This document shows, piece after piece, positions 1-7,142 of a stretch of DNA of 64,000 nucleotides. The stretch is from the NCBI RefSeq assembly GCF_003730195.1, contig NZ_QWGG01000004.1, forward strand, positions 124,001 through 188,000, given 5' to 3'. The DNA is from Halosimplex salinum. Lineage in GTDB: Archaea > Halobacteriota > Halobacteria > Halobacteriales > Haloarculaceae. Numbering within the stretch: position 1 is the stretch's first letter; each line of letters starts with the position of its first letter. The position numbers were made by a program, and so were the translations under genes. The notes under the pieces were generated by a model. The model was not told the origin of the DNA and made no database searches. It was given only the letters and a program-made list of their open reading frames with translations.

Positions 1-262
1 CCCCGGAGAACAACCTGAAAACGACGAACAGGTACACGGGGAGGCTGACTACGGTCAGGAGATCGACAACCCAGTAGTCCCGTCCGCCTTGTCCGCCGAG
101 GGCGTTCACGGCGAACCAGTCGATAGCGAACAGCACGACCACGAAGCCGCCGATGAGAGCGAGCAGTATCGCGGCGACGACAGCGAGCAATAGCGCTCTG
201 CGTAGCAGCCACTGGGCCGCACTCGAAGTCACTGAACGGACCCGCTGTCCTCGTTCCCCCAT
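1..262 (-). CDS. Membrane protein, C-terminus cut by window edge
   Basis: Reading from ATG at 262 towards the window edge gives an open frame of 87 codons with no stop. The product begins MGERGQRVRS, then has a long hydrophobic segment (about residues 19-50, WLLRRALLLAVV onward) and a second starting near residue 68, so at least two membrane helices are visible. No family is recognisable from this part. A TATA-like stretch at about 285-294 (AAGTAAATGT read on plus) sits about 27 bases upstream of the start, supporting a leaderless transcript and this start codon. The missing end makes the function unknown. Confidence 0.7.
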   Translation of the reverse strand, partial: MGERGQRVRSVTSSAAQWLLRRALLLAVVAAILLALIGGFVVVLFAIDWFAVNALGGQGGRDYWVVDLLTVVSLPVYLFVVFRLFSG

Positions 263-489
263 ACCGTAGCACCTCGTGTCAGCGAAGTAAATGTTGTGGT
301 GGAGAGAACGTCTCAAGCCTTCATATTGCGTGGCCGTGCTTCTCGTTTTGGACTCGATTCCGATTCGGGCGGGGACGGAGACTGCCGAAGCCTCGGTGGA
401 ACGACCTTCGAGTTCGGAGAGTTGATCGCCTATACTGAGCATTCGCGCGAGCGAACGGAGTGAGCGAGTCGTCCGGCCTTTTTCACCAC

Positions 490-510
490 CGGGAGAGCAA
501 AGCTCTCCCG
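490..510. repeat. Perfect 9-bp stem hairpin
   Basis: CGGGAGAGC, loop AAA, GCTCTCCCG. It lies in the same repeat-rich stretch as the 74-bp palindrome that starts 25 bases further on. Function unknown; it could be part of a composite repeat or of a transcription terminator, but no T-tract follows directly. Confidence 0.7.
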
Positions 511-535
511 AGCCTTGTCTCGCTTCGCTCGGCAA

Positions 536-609
536 GACCATGTTTTTGCCGGCCGGGTTCCCGCAGGGAGCGCAGCGACCGAGGAAACCCGGCCGGGAAA
601 AAGATGGTC
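536..609. repeat. 74-bp palindromic element, copy 1
   Basis: The left arm starts GACCATGTTTTTGCC and continues GGCCGGGTT; the right arm, read on the minus strand, starts GACCATCTTTTTCCC and continues GGCCGGGTTT. Arms of about 26 bp pair with only a few mismatches, around a loop of roughly 20 bases (GCAGGGAGCGCAGCGACCGAG). Each strand has a T5 tract inside its arm. A second copy of equal length lies at 7069-7142 with a matching loop pattern. This copy ends 38 bases before the siroheme decarboxylase start, so it probably lies in that gene's promoter or leader. Confidence 0.8.
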
Positions 610-647
610 CGAAAGGGATAGGGCGCTCTACTCCTAACCACCGTCGA

Positions 648-1697
648 ATGAGTCAGGGGACCGCGGACTGGCGGGCACAGGTGGACGCCGTGGACGCGGC
701 CATCGTGGACGGGTGGCAGAGCGGGTTCCCGGTCCGGGAGCGGCCGTTCGAGGCCGTCGCCGCCGATGTCGGCGTCGACGAGGCCGAGGCGCTGGAGCGG
801 GTCCAGCGTCTGTACGAGGCGGGCGTCTTCCGGCGGTTCGGGCCGGTGCTCAACCCGCCGGTGATCGGGAGTTCGACGCTGGCGGCGGTCAAGGCGCCCG
901 CGGGCCGCTTCGACGAGGTCGCGGCGGTGATAAACGAGTACGACCAGGTGAACCACAACTACGCGCGCGACCACGAGTGGAACATGTGGTTCGTCGTGAC
1001 CGCCGCCTCGAAGGAGCGACGCGACGAGATCCTCGCGGAGATCGAGGAGCGGACGGGCTGTACGGTGCTGGTCCTGCCGATGCTCACCGACTTCTACATC
1101 GATCTGGAGTTCCCGGTGGTCAACACCGACCGGTTCGCGCGGGAGAGTCTGGCGGAGACCGACGTGTCGGCGACGACGATCAGCGAGCGGGCCGCGGCGG
1201 ACCTGACGCCGCTCGACCGGCGCGTCCTCCTCGAGATACAGGAGGGGTTCCCGCTGACGGCGACCCCCTACGCCGACGTGGCCGCGGCGGTCGACGCCCC
1301 GGTGGCGGACGTGCTCGACAGCGTCGAGCGCCTGCTGGCCGACGGCTGTATCAAGCGGATCGGCTGTGTCGTCAACCACCTCGTGACGGGGTTCGACGCC
1401 AACTGCATGGTCGTCTGGGACGTGCCCGACGACGACCTCGACGAGTGCGGCGTCGCTGTGGGGCGGCTCCCCTACGTCACGCTCTGCTATCACCGGCCAC
1501 GCCGGCCGGACCAGGACTGGCCGTACAACCTCTTCACGATGATCCACGGGCGCGAACAGGACGCGGTCGACGAGAAGATCGACGAACTCGCGGACGAGCA
1601 CCTGCCGTACGACCACGAGCGGCTCTACTCCACGGAGACGCTCAAACAGACCGGGGCGCGCTACGAGGACCTCGTCGACGACCGGGCGGGAGAGTAG
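648..1697 (+). CDS. Siroheme decarboxylase, AhbA-AhbB fusion
   Basis: The 349-residue product contains two successive Lrp/AsnC-like siroheme decarboxylase modules. The first (about residues 8-165) has a winged helix followed by RRFGPVLNPP and the NHNYARDHEWNMWFV signature. The second (about 185-349) repeats the plan with IKRIGCVVNHL and VTLCYHRPRRPDQDWPYNLF. In other organisms AhbA and AhbB are separate chains that form a heterodimer removing two acetate carboxyl groups from siroheme to give 12,18-didecarboxysiroheme, in the alternative heme or heme d1 pathway. The start at 648 is chosen because upstream codons run through a palindromic repeat. No other heme gene is adjacent. Assignment by motif is strong; the exact activity is inferred. 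Confidence 0.88.
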   Translation: MSQGTADWRAQVDAVDAAIVDGWQSGFPVRERPFEAVAADVGVDEAEALERVQRLYEAGVFRRFGPVLNPPVIGSSTLAAVKAPAGRFDEVAAVINEYDQVNHNYARDHEWNMWFVVTAASKERRDEILAEIEERTGCTVLVLPMLTDFYIDLEFPVVNTDRFARESLAETDVSATTISERAAADLTPLDRRVLLEIQEGFPLTATPYADVAAAVDAPVADVLDSVERLLADGCIKRIGCVVNHLVTGFDANCMVVWDVPDDDLDECGVAVGRLPYVTLCYHRPRRPDQDWPYNLFTMIHGREQDAVDEKIDELADEHLPYDHERLYSTETLKQTGARYEDLVDDRAGE

Positions 1698-1829
1698 GGT
1701 CGAGGCCGGAGCGGGTCAGGTCCGAGCGGGTCGGGCGACGAGTCCGGCGCGTCTGGAGTGGTGTCGTCACGGGAACGGGAAACCGACGGAAGCTTTTTGC
1801 GCCCCGTTGTTCCATATGTCTACACTCGA

Positions 1830-2399
1830 ATGACGGGTCCTGAGCGGGCGGTGGTCCTGATCGTGGACGACGAGCCGGCGGTCGCCGACTCGTACGCCGC
1901 ACACGTCCGCGAGACGCACGCGGTCCGAACCGCCTACGGGGGGGAAGAAGCGCTCGAGAAGCTCGACGAGGACGTCGACGTGGTGTTGCTCGACCGACGC
2001 ATGCCGGATCTGGTGGGGGACGAAGTTCTGGAGACGATCCGGGAGCGCGGACTCGACGCCCGCGTCGCGATGGTGACCGCGGTCGACGCGGACTTCGACA
2101 TCGTCGACATGGAGTTCGACGACTACGTCGTCAAGCCCGTCACGGGGGCGGAGCTGCTCGAAACGATCGACCGCTTGCTCCGATGTGCGGAGTACGAGCG
2201 GACGCTCCGGGAGTACTACCGCGTCACTCGCACGTACGTCGCGCTGGAGTCGACGAAAGAGCAGGCGGAACTGGACGACAGCGAGGAGTTCAGGCAACTC
2301 GAGTCTCGGCGGGGGGAGTTACGCGACTCGCTGTCGACGGCCGCCGAGAGCCTCGCCGACGACGACTTCGAGGCGCTGTTTCGCGACCTCGAGGACTGA
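1830..2399 (+). CDS. HalX-domain response regulator
   Basis: The 189-residue product has an N-terminal receiver domain (about 8-115) with the acidic pair D13-D14, phospho-acceptor D55 in VVLLDRRMPD, T83 and K102 in the VKPV loop. The C-terminal part (about 120-189) is the helical HalX domain typical of haloarchaeal regulators (REYYRVTRTYVALES, then a coiled segment). No histidine kinase is adjacent, so the partner is unknown. HalX proteins have no classical DNA-binding domain, so the output is probably protein-protein interaction. The start at 1830 puts a T-rich AGCTTTTTGC box about 34 bases upstream. Confidence 0.9.
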   Translation: MTGPERAVVLIVDDEPAVADSYAAHVRETHAVRTAYGGEEALEKLDEDVDVVLLDRRMPDLVGDEVLETIRERGLDARVAMVTAVDADFDIVDMEFDDYVVKPVTGAELLETIDRLLRCAEYERTLREYYRVTRTYVALESTKEQAELDDSEEFRQLESRRGELRDSLSTAAESLADDDFEALFRDLED

Positions 2400-2528
2400 A
2401 CCGGTCGGAGAGAGCGCTCGAACCCGACTGGTCGGGATCGCTGGGGACGCTCCGTGGGGACTCGCCGTGAGCGGCGAGTACCCGTCCTTTCGAAAACACT
2501 ATTCGGGGAAAGTCCTAAGCCGGGCGCA

Positions 2529-3461
2529 ATGACTCCGCAACTGCCGGACGTCCAGGCGTCGAGCCCGGACGTGACCGTCGGCCTCAATCGCGTCGGCGTC
2601 ACCGGCGTCGAGAAGCTCGTCGAGATCGCGCGCGAGGAGAAACGCCCGTACGTCCTGATGGCCGAGTTCGAAGTGTTCGTCGACCTGCCCAGCTGGCGGA
2701 AGGGCGCGGACATGAGCCGCAACATGCAGGTCATCGACGAGACCCTGGAAGCGGCCGTCAGCGAGACCAACTACCGCGTCGAGGACATCTGCGGCAACGC
2801 CGCCGAGCGGCTCCTCGAGAAACACGACTACACCGAACAGGCGGAGGTCCGCATGGAGGCGGAGTTCGTCACGCGTGAGCGAACGCCCGAGAGCGACCTC
2901 CCGACGCAGTCGACCGCGGACGTGATCGCCTCCGCGACCGCGACCGAGGACGGCACGCACGAGGAGGTCGGCGCCCGCGTCACCGGGATGACCGTCTGTC
3001 CCTGCTCGCAGGGGATGTCCGCCGCTCGCGCCCGCGAGAAACTCCGCGACCAGGGCGTCGACGACCGGACCATCGAGGAGTTCCTCAAAGAAGTCCCTCA
3101 GCCCGGGCACTCCCAGCGCGGCCACGCCACGCTCACCGTCGAGAGCGAGGGCGGCCCGGACGTGGACCTGACGGAGCTCATCGAAGTCGCGCGCGACTCG
3201 ATGAGCGCGCGGATCTACAACCTCGCCAAACGGCCCGACGAGGACCACATGACCTACCAGTCACACCTCGACGCGAAGTTCGTCGAGGACTGCGTGCGCG
3301 CGATGGCCGAGGGCGTGATCGAGGAGTTCCCGGACCTCGACGACGAGGCCGTCGTCCGCATGGAGCAGTCGAACGACGAGTCGATCCACCAGCACAACGC
3401 CCACGCCGAGCGCGTCGCCGACGTCGCGACGCTCCGCTCGGAGGTCAACGGCGACGACTGA
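2529..3461 (+). CDS. mptA: GTP cyclohydrolase MptA (type IV)
   Basis: The 310-residue protein matches archaeal MptA, the Fe(II)-dependent GTP cyclohydrolase that makes 7,8-dihydro-D-neopterin 2',3'-cyclic phosphate. In haloarchaea this step feeds both folate-type pterins and the archaeosine tRNA modification. Recognisable parts are [17 protein letters not shown] near the start, [16 protein letters not shown], the [13 protein letters not shown] segment with its two cysteines, the [12 protein letters not shown] histidine segment and the end [16 protein letters not shown]. Length fits the family. The start at 2529 lies about 30 bases after a weak CACTATTCG box, so leaderless transcription is plausible. 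Monocistronic. Confidence 0.93.
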   Translation: MTPQLPDVQASSPDVTVGLNRVGVTGVEKLVEIAREEKRPYVLMAEFEVFVDLPSWRKGADMSRNMQVIDETLEAAVSETNYRVEDICGNAAERLLEKHDYTEQAEVRMEAEFVTRERTPESDLPTQSTADVIASATATEDGTHEEVGARVTGMTVCPCSQGMSAARAREKLRDQGVDDRTIEEFLKEVPQPGHSQRGHATLTVESEGGPDVDLTELIEVARDSMSARIYNLAKRPDEDHMTYQSHLDAKFVEDCVRAMAEGVIEEFPDLDDEAVVRMEQSNDESIHQHNAHAERVADVATLRSEVNGDD

Positions 3462-3474
3462 GGGGCTGACCTCG

Positions 3475-3942
3475 TCAGGACGCCGCCTCTTCCGACCCGT
3501 TCGCCCCGTCCTCGCGGTAGACCAGAAAGTAGAACAGCGGGAGCGTGACCAGCAGCGCTCCGAACGTGTTCCGCGGCTGTGCGAACACGTCCGGCGGCGA
3601 GAACACCGTTCCGGCCATCATCGCGCTCAGCAGCGCGAGCAACACCGTGAGCGTCAACCGCTCCTCGTCCGACTGCGGGCGCGCGCGCTCGGGCCGATAG
3701 TAGACGTACGCCACTAGTGCGGGCGGGAAGACGGCGACGGTCGCCGTGGAGCGGAGGACGTGGTCGCTGTCGCGGGCGCGAGCGTCCAGATACACCCAGA
3801 CGACCAGCGTGACCCACGTGAGCGCCGGGATCGTCGCCCCGGCGACCAGCGCCCCGGTCGTCTGGAGCGGCGCCGACGCGACCGCACCGAACGGTCCAGC
3901 GACCACATTGAGCGGTCCCGCGACCGCGAGTGGGGAGATCAT
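3475..3942 (-). CDS. Haloarchaeal membrane protein, unknown
   Basis: The 155-residue product has four or five predicted membrane helices: residues about 28-52, 68-83, 96-115 and 128-145 are strongly hydrophobic, including TWVTLVVWVYLDARAR, a pattern seen in small haloarchaeal membrane proteins. No catalytic motif is evident. It converges on mptA with 13 bases between the stop codons. ATG 3942 is preferred over upstream codons because a GGCTTAGGAC box lies about 29 bases before it. Function unknown. Confidence 0.75.
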   Translation of the reverse strand: MISPLAVAGPLNVVAGPFGAVASAPLQTTGALVAGATIPALTWVTLVVWVYLDARARDSDHVLRSTATVAVFPPALVAYVYYRPERARPQSDEERLTLTVLLALLSAMMAGTVFSPPDVFAQPRNTFGALLVTLPLFYFLVYREDGANGSEEAAS

Positions 3943-4080
3943 GGACTCGCGTAGTCGCGCGGGCGTCCTAAGCCTTCCCTGTCGACAGCGGCGCTCGACC
4001 GCCCCGGGATCGGCCCCGAGACCATGCGCCGAAGGCCGGACGCGGCGAAGATTGATGCCCCGTGCGATCGAATAGCAGGC

Positions 4081-4509
4081 ATGGCCAAGCGCATCCTCGT
4101 CCCGGTCGACCGGTCCGAGCAGGCCCACGAGGCGTTCGACTTCGTCGCCGAGGAGTTCGACGACGCCGAGGTCGTCCTCCTGCACGTGATCAACCCCGCC
4201 GAGGCCGGCTACAGCGCGCAGGCCTCCATCCCGACGTTCTCCGAGGAGTGGTACGAGGGCGAGAAGGCCGCCGCCGAGGAACTGTTCGGCGAGATCGCCG
4301 CCCTCGCGGCGGACACCGAACTCACGGTCACCCGCGAGATAGAGGTCGGCAAGCCCATCCGCGCCATCGTCGACTACGCCGCGGACCACGACGTCGACCA
4401 GATCGTCATGGGAAGCCACGGCCGGTCGGGCGTCACGAGGATCCTGCTCGGGAGCGTCGCGGAGGCCGTTGTCCGCCGGTCTCCCGTTCCGGTCACCGTC
4501 GTCCGCTGA
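4081..4509 (+). CDS. Universal stress protein (UspA family)
   Basis: The 142-residue protein starts MAKRILVPVDRSEQA and ends with the ATP-binding signature GSHGRSGVTRILLGSVAEAVVRRSPVPVTVV, which matches G-x2-G-x9-G-S/T of nucleotide-binding UspA proteins. A single Usp domain fills the chain. These cytoplasmic proteins bind ATP and accumulate under stress; the precise role here is unknown. It faces a second Usp gene (4545-5000) tail to tail. An AGATTGATG stretch about 33 bases upstream may be the TATA element. Confidence 0.9.
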   Translation: MAKRILVPVDRSEQAHEAFDFVAEEFDDAEVVLLHVINPAEAGYSAQASIPTFSEEWYEGEKAAAEELFGEIAALAADTELTVTREIEVGKPIRAIVDYAADHDVDQIVMGSHGRSGVTRILLGSVAEAVVRRSPVPVTVVR

Positions 4510-4544
4510 GCGGTCCTCCGTGCGGTTCCGGTCCGCGCTGCCGC

Positions 4545-5000
4545 TCAGTCGTCGCCCGCGTGTCTGACGATGTGGACATCGTAGCGGGGGTCCTCCGAGA
4601 CGGGTGCGCCGACGCTGGAGACCGGCGTCGAGACGCGACCCGCGTTCTCGCTGCCGATGAAGACGATCGTGGCGTCGGCCTCCTGCGCGACGGTCCGGAT
4701 CGTCCGAACCACGTCGGTCGTCACGGACGCCACGGAGCTCACGTCTTCGGGACGTTCACACTGGAAGGTCGCGTCGGGGGCGATCGCTTTCACCTGTGCT
4801 TCGAGGGCCGACGCGACGTCGTCGGGGTCGTAGCGGTCCGTCTCGTCGATCCAGCCGCGTTCGACCGCGAAATCCCGCTCGTCGAGGGGGACGACGGACA
4901 GCGCGAGGACTTCTTCGTCTGTGAGCGCCGCGAACTCGCGCGCTCGCTCCAGCGCGGCCTCGGCGAGGGCGGACCCGTCGAACGGAACCAGATAGGTCAT
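4545..5000 (-). CDS. Universal stress protein-like, degenerate ATP motif
   Basis: The 151-residue protein begins MTYLVPFDGSALAEAALERA, the Usp first strand and helix, and has an ADATIVFIGSENAGRVSTPV segment where ATP-binding relatives have G-S-H-G-R-S-G. The usual G-x2-G-x9-G-S motif is not intact, so it probably belongs to the non-ATP-binding branch. ATG 5000 is supported by a TCTATAAGATG box about 27 bases upstream. Convergent with the canonical Usp gene at 4081; they may be an old duplicated pair, but identity is low. Confidence 0.82.
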   Translation of the reverse strand: MTYLVPFDGSALAEAALERAREFAALTDEEVLALSVVPLDERDFAVERGWIDETDRYDPDDVASALEAQVKAIAPDATFQCERPEDVSSVASVTTDVVRTIRTVAQEADATIVFIGSENAGRVSTPVSSVGAPVSEDPRYDVHIVRHAGDD

Positions 5001-5146
5001 GTCTCGTCGTGCGGTCGCCCACATCTTATAGACGGCGGCGTCCCGGGACGACGGTCGCTGGTCGCGGGGCCGACCGGCCGACCGTCCGGTCGCCGTCGTG
5101 CGACGGAAACGACAGAGGAAAGGTCCGCTGGGACGAATCGCGTGGC

Positions 5147-5485
5147 ATGGCAGAGGACGGACCCGTCGATCCGAGCACGATCGGTGAGCGCGACGCGCCG
5201 CCCGTCGAGGAGAAACCGTACAAGATCATCTTCGAGGCGAACAAGTGCTTCGGCGCCGGGAAGTGCGCGGAAGTCTCCGACAACTGGAAACTCGACATCT
5301 CGACGGGCATCGCCAAACCGGAGGCGTACTTTATCGACGAATCGGACCTCGACGACAACGTCCGCGCCGCGGAGGTCTGCCCCGCGAAGAAAGACCGCGG
5401 CGTCATCCACGTCGTCGACCGCCGCACCGACGAGGAGATCGCCCCCGACCCGAACGGCGACGGCTCGCTCTCCGTCGACTGGTGA
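5147..5485 (+). CDS. Three-cysteine single-cluster ferredoxin
   Basis: The 112-residue product has a core around KIIFEANKCFGAGKCAEVSDNW and a later AAEVCPAKK segment. Only three cysteines are present, C34, C40 and C78, in the C-x5-C...C-P arrangement of small one-cluster ferredoxins. Three ligands suggest a [3Fe-4S] cluster, or a [4Fe-4S] cluster with a non-cysteine ligand. An acidic N-terminal extension of about 25 residues precedes the domain, as is common in halophiles. Such proteins pass electrons to oxidoreductases such as P450s; no partner enzyme is next to it. Convergent with the CNNM/CBS gene. Confidence 0.85.
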   Translation: MAEDGPVDPSTIGERDAPPVEEKPYKIIFEANKCFGAGKCAEVSDNWKLDISTGIAKPEAYFIDESDLDDNVRAAEVCPAKKDRGVIHVVDRRTDEEIAPDPNGDGSLSVDW

Positions 5486-5518
5486 GGGAGTCGGTCTCGG
5501 CTGTCGAGACGCCGCCGG

Positions 5519-6898
5519 TCAGTCGGTTTCGTCGTCGCCGGCCGAGGACTGCTCTTCGGCTGGTTCGACGGTGTCGACGGTCACCCGAGCTTTCTGGATA
5601 CGGCTGTCTTCCACCTGTTCGGCCCGTAGCGTCACGTTCTCGTAGTCGAACTCCTCGCCCTGTTCGACGAGGCGCCCGGCGCGGTTGAAGATGAAGCCCG
5701 CGATGGTCTCGAACTCCTCCCCCTCGGGGAGGTCGATGTCGAGCGTCTCGTTGACCTCGTCGATGGTGACCTCGCCGCGGACCAGCACCTCCGTTTCGGT
5801 GACGTACTCGAACGGGTGTTCCTCGTCGCCCACCAGTATCTCGCCGACGATCTCCTCGACGATGTCCTCTATCGTGATGAGCCCCTCGGTGGCACCGAAC
5901 TCGTCGACGACGATGACCATGTGCATCCGGTTCTCGCGCATCTCCAGGAGGAGTTCGTCCACGTTCTTGGATTCGGGGACGTGGAGCGTCGGGCTGACCA
6001 CGTCCGCGACAGCGAGATCGGGGGCGTCGGCGTTGGAGTCCCTGTCGAGGTCGCGGATGTCGAAGACGCCGATCACGTTGTCCAGCGACCCCTCGTACAC
6101 CGGCAGGCGGGCGTGGCCCGACTCCATACACTCCTCGATGGCCTCCTCGACGGTCGCGTCGCTGGATATCGCCTCGACGTCGAGGCGGGGAGTCATCACT
6201 TCCTTGGCGGAGGTGTTCTGGAACCGCAGGGTGCGCTGGATCATCTCGCGTTCCTCCTCGTCGAGGATCCCCTCGCGCTCGCCCATCTTGACCATGTTCC
6301 GGATCTCGTCACGACTGACGTACGACGACTCGATGGACGAGTCCCCGGGAGTGACCTTGTTGACGAGTCTCGTCAGGTAGTAGAATATCGTGATGAGCGG
6401 CCACAGCACCTTGCCGACGATACGCAAGAGCGGAGCGACGGTCCGCGCCCACGTCTCGGTGTTGTCGACGGCGTAGGACTTGGGTGCGCTCTCGCCGAAC
6501 AGCAGGACCATCGACGTGATACCGAGCGACGAGACGAGGACCGCCGTGCTCGCGTCGAAGTAGAAGCCGACGATGGTGGTCGAGATAGAGGACATCGTGA
6601 TGTTGACGAGGTTGTTCCCGACCAGAATCGTCACGAGCAAGCGGTGGGGGTCCTCCTTGAGGGATTTGACCGCCTGTGCGCCGCGCTTGCCGTGCTCGAC
6701 CATCGCGTCGATCTGGTGGTTCGACAGGGAGAACATCGCGATCTCCGACGACGAGAAGAAGCCAGACCCCATGAGGAGGAGCAGGATGAGGACGATACCG
6801 ATCGCGGTGATCCCCGTCTGGTCCAGTTCGATCCCGATCGGTACAGCGGACTGCGTGACACTGGCCACAGATACCGCTGTGAGCGGTGATAACCCCAT
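5519..6898 (-). CDS. CNNM/CBS-pair/CorC-type membrane protein (hemolysin C family)
   Basis: The 459-residue protein has an N-terminal CNNM (DUF21) domain with about four helices (roughly 25-195), containing GSGFFSSSEIAMFSLS and LVTILVGNNLVNI. A connecting segment with YVSRDEIRNMVKMGEREGILDEEE is followed by a CBS pair (about 235-355, VMTPRLDVEAI and MHMVIVVDEFGATEGLITIEDIVEEIVGEI) and a C-terminal CorC/HlyC transporter-associated domain (about 365-440). Bacterial and archaeal relatives are implicated in magnesium or sodium transport, with CBS domains sensing adenine nucleotides. Two boxes upstream, GGATTAACC and TCGTAAAATG, could act as promoter. Monocistronic. Confidence 0.92.
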   Translation of the reverse strand: MGLSPLTAVSVASVTQSAVPIGIELDQTGITAIGIVLILLLLMGSGFFSSSEIAMFSLSNHQIDAMVEHGKRGAQAVKSLKEDPHRLLVTILVGNNLVNITMSSISTTIVGFYFDASTAVLVSSLGITSMVLLFGESAPKSYAVDNTETWARTVAPLLRIVGKVLWPLITIFYYLTRLVNKVTPGDSSIESSYVSRDEIRNMVKMGEREGILDEEEREMIQRTLRFQNTSAKEVMTPRLDVEAISSDATVEEAIEECMESGHARLPVYEGSLDNVIGVFDIRDLDRDSNADAPDLAVADVVSPTLHVPESKNVDELLLEMRENRMHMVIVVDEFGATEGLITIEDIVEEIVGEILVGDEEHPFEYVTETEVLVRGEVTIDEVNETLDIDLPEGEEFETIAGFIFNRAGRLVEQGEEFDYENVTLRAEQVEDSRIQKARVTVDTVEPAEEQSSAGDDETD

Positions 6899-7012
6899 TA
6901 CTATCGCATTTTACGAGAGCGAAGGTTAATCCTTGTGTGAAGGAGCGATGATACGGTCGCAGGTGCGCCGTCGGTCGGCGCCACTAGTCGAGACGCACCC
7001 CACACCGAGCGT

Positions 7013-7067
7013 CCGGCGCCGGAGGCGCCGGTTCGCCGGTCGCGACCGCAGGAGCGACCGGTTTTTT
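7013..7067 (+). terminator. Two hairpins followed by T6
   Basis: CCGGCGCC GGA GGCGCCGG (7013-7031) is a perfect 8-bp stem. CCGGTCGC (7036-7043) pairs with GCGACCGG (7054-7061) and is followed directly by TTTTTT. The shape is that of an intrinsic terminator on the plus strand, yet no plus-strand gene reads into it. It abuts the second 74-bp palindrome, so it may instead be part of the same composite repeat. Confidence 0.5.
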
Positions 7068-7068
7068 C

Positions 7069-7142
7069 ACCCATGTTTTTGGCCCGGGGGTGCCCGCAGC
7101 GAACGAAGTGAGCGAGGACACCCCCCGGCGAAAAAGATGGTT
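7069..7142. repeat. 74-bp palindromic element, copy 2
   Basis: The left arm CCATGTTTTTGGCCC continuing GGGGGTGCC pairs with the right arm, which on the minus strand reads CCATCTTTTTCGCC continuing GGGGGGTGTCC. The loop GCAGCGAACGAAGTGAGCGAG matches the loop pattern of copy 1 (536-609). The right end overlaps the stop codon of the KaiC-like gene, so on the minus strand the T5 tract follows that stop within 10 bases and could end its transcript. Confidence 0.8.

Larger units (their letters stand above)
263..647. other. Divergent intergenic region (385 bp)
   Basis: No gene is visible between the divergent starts at 262 and 648. The left 170 bases carry the promoter of the minus-strand membrane protein. 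From about 445 the region is dense in repeat-type sequence: a GAGCGAACGGAGTGAGCGAG block at 449-468, a perfect 9-bp hairpin at 490-510 (CGGGAGAGC AAA GCTCTCCCG), and the 74-bp palindromic element at 536-609. The open frame running from 540 is only an extension of the downstream gene through the palindrome. Confidence 0.7.

Noticed and set aside
1700-1740. Two imperfect GAGCGGGTC repeats after the siroheme decarboxylase gene
   Set aside because: Too short and imperfect to call a repeat; probably base composition.
4062-5645. Long open frame of 527 codons across the two Usp genes and the ferredoxin gene
   Set aside because: It covers known genes in other frames and gives an Arg/Pro-rich translation typical of shadow frames in GC-rich DNA.
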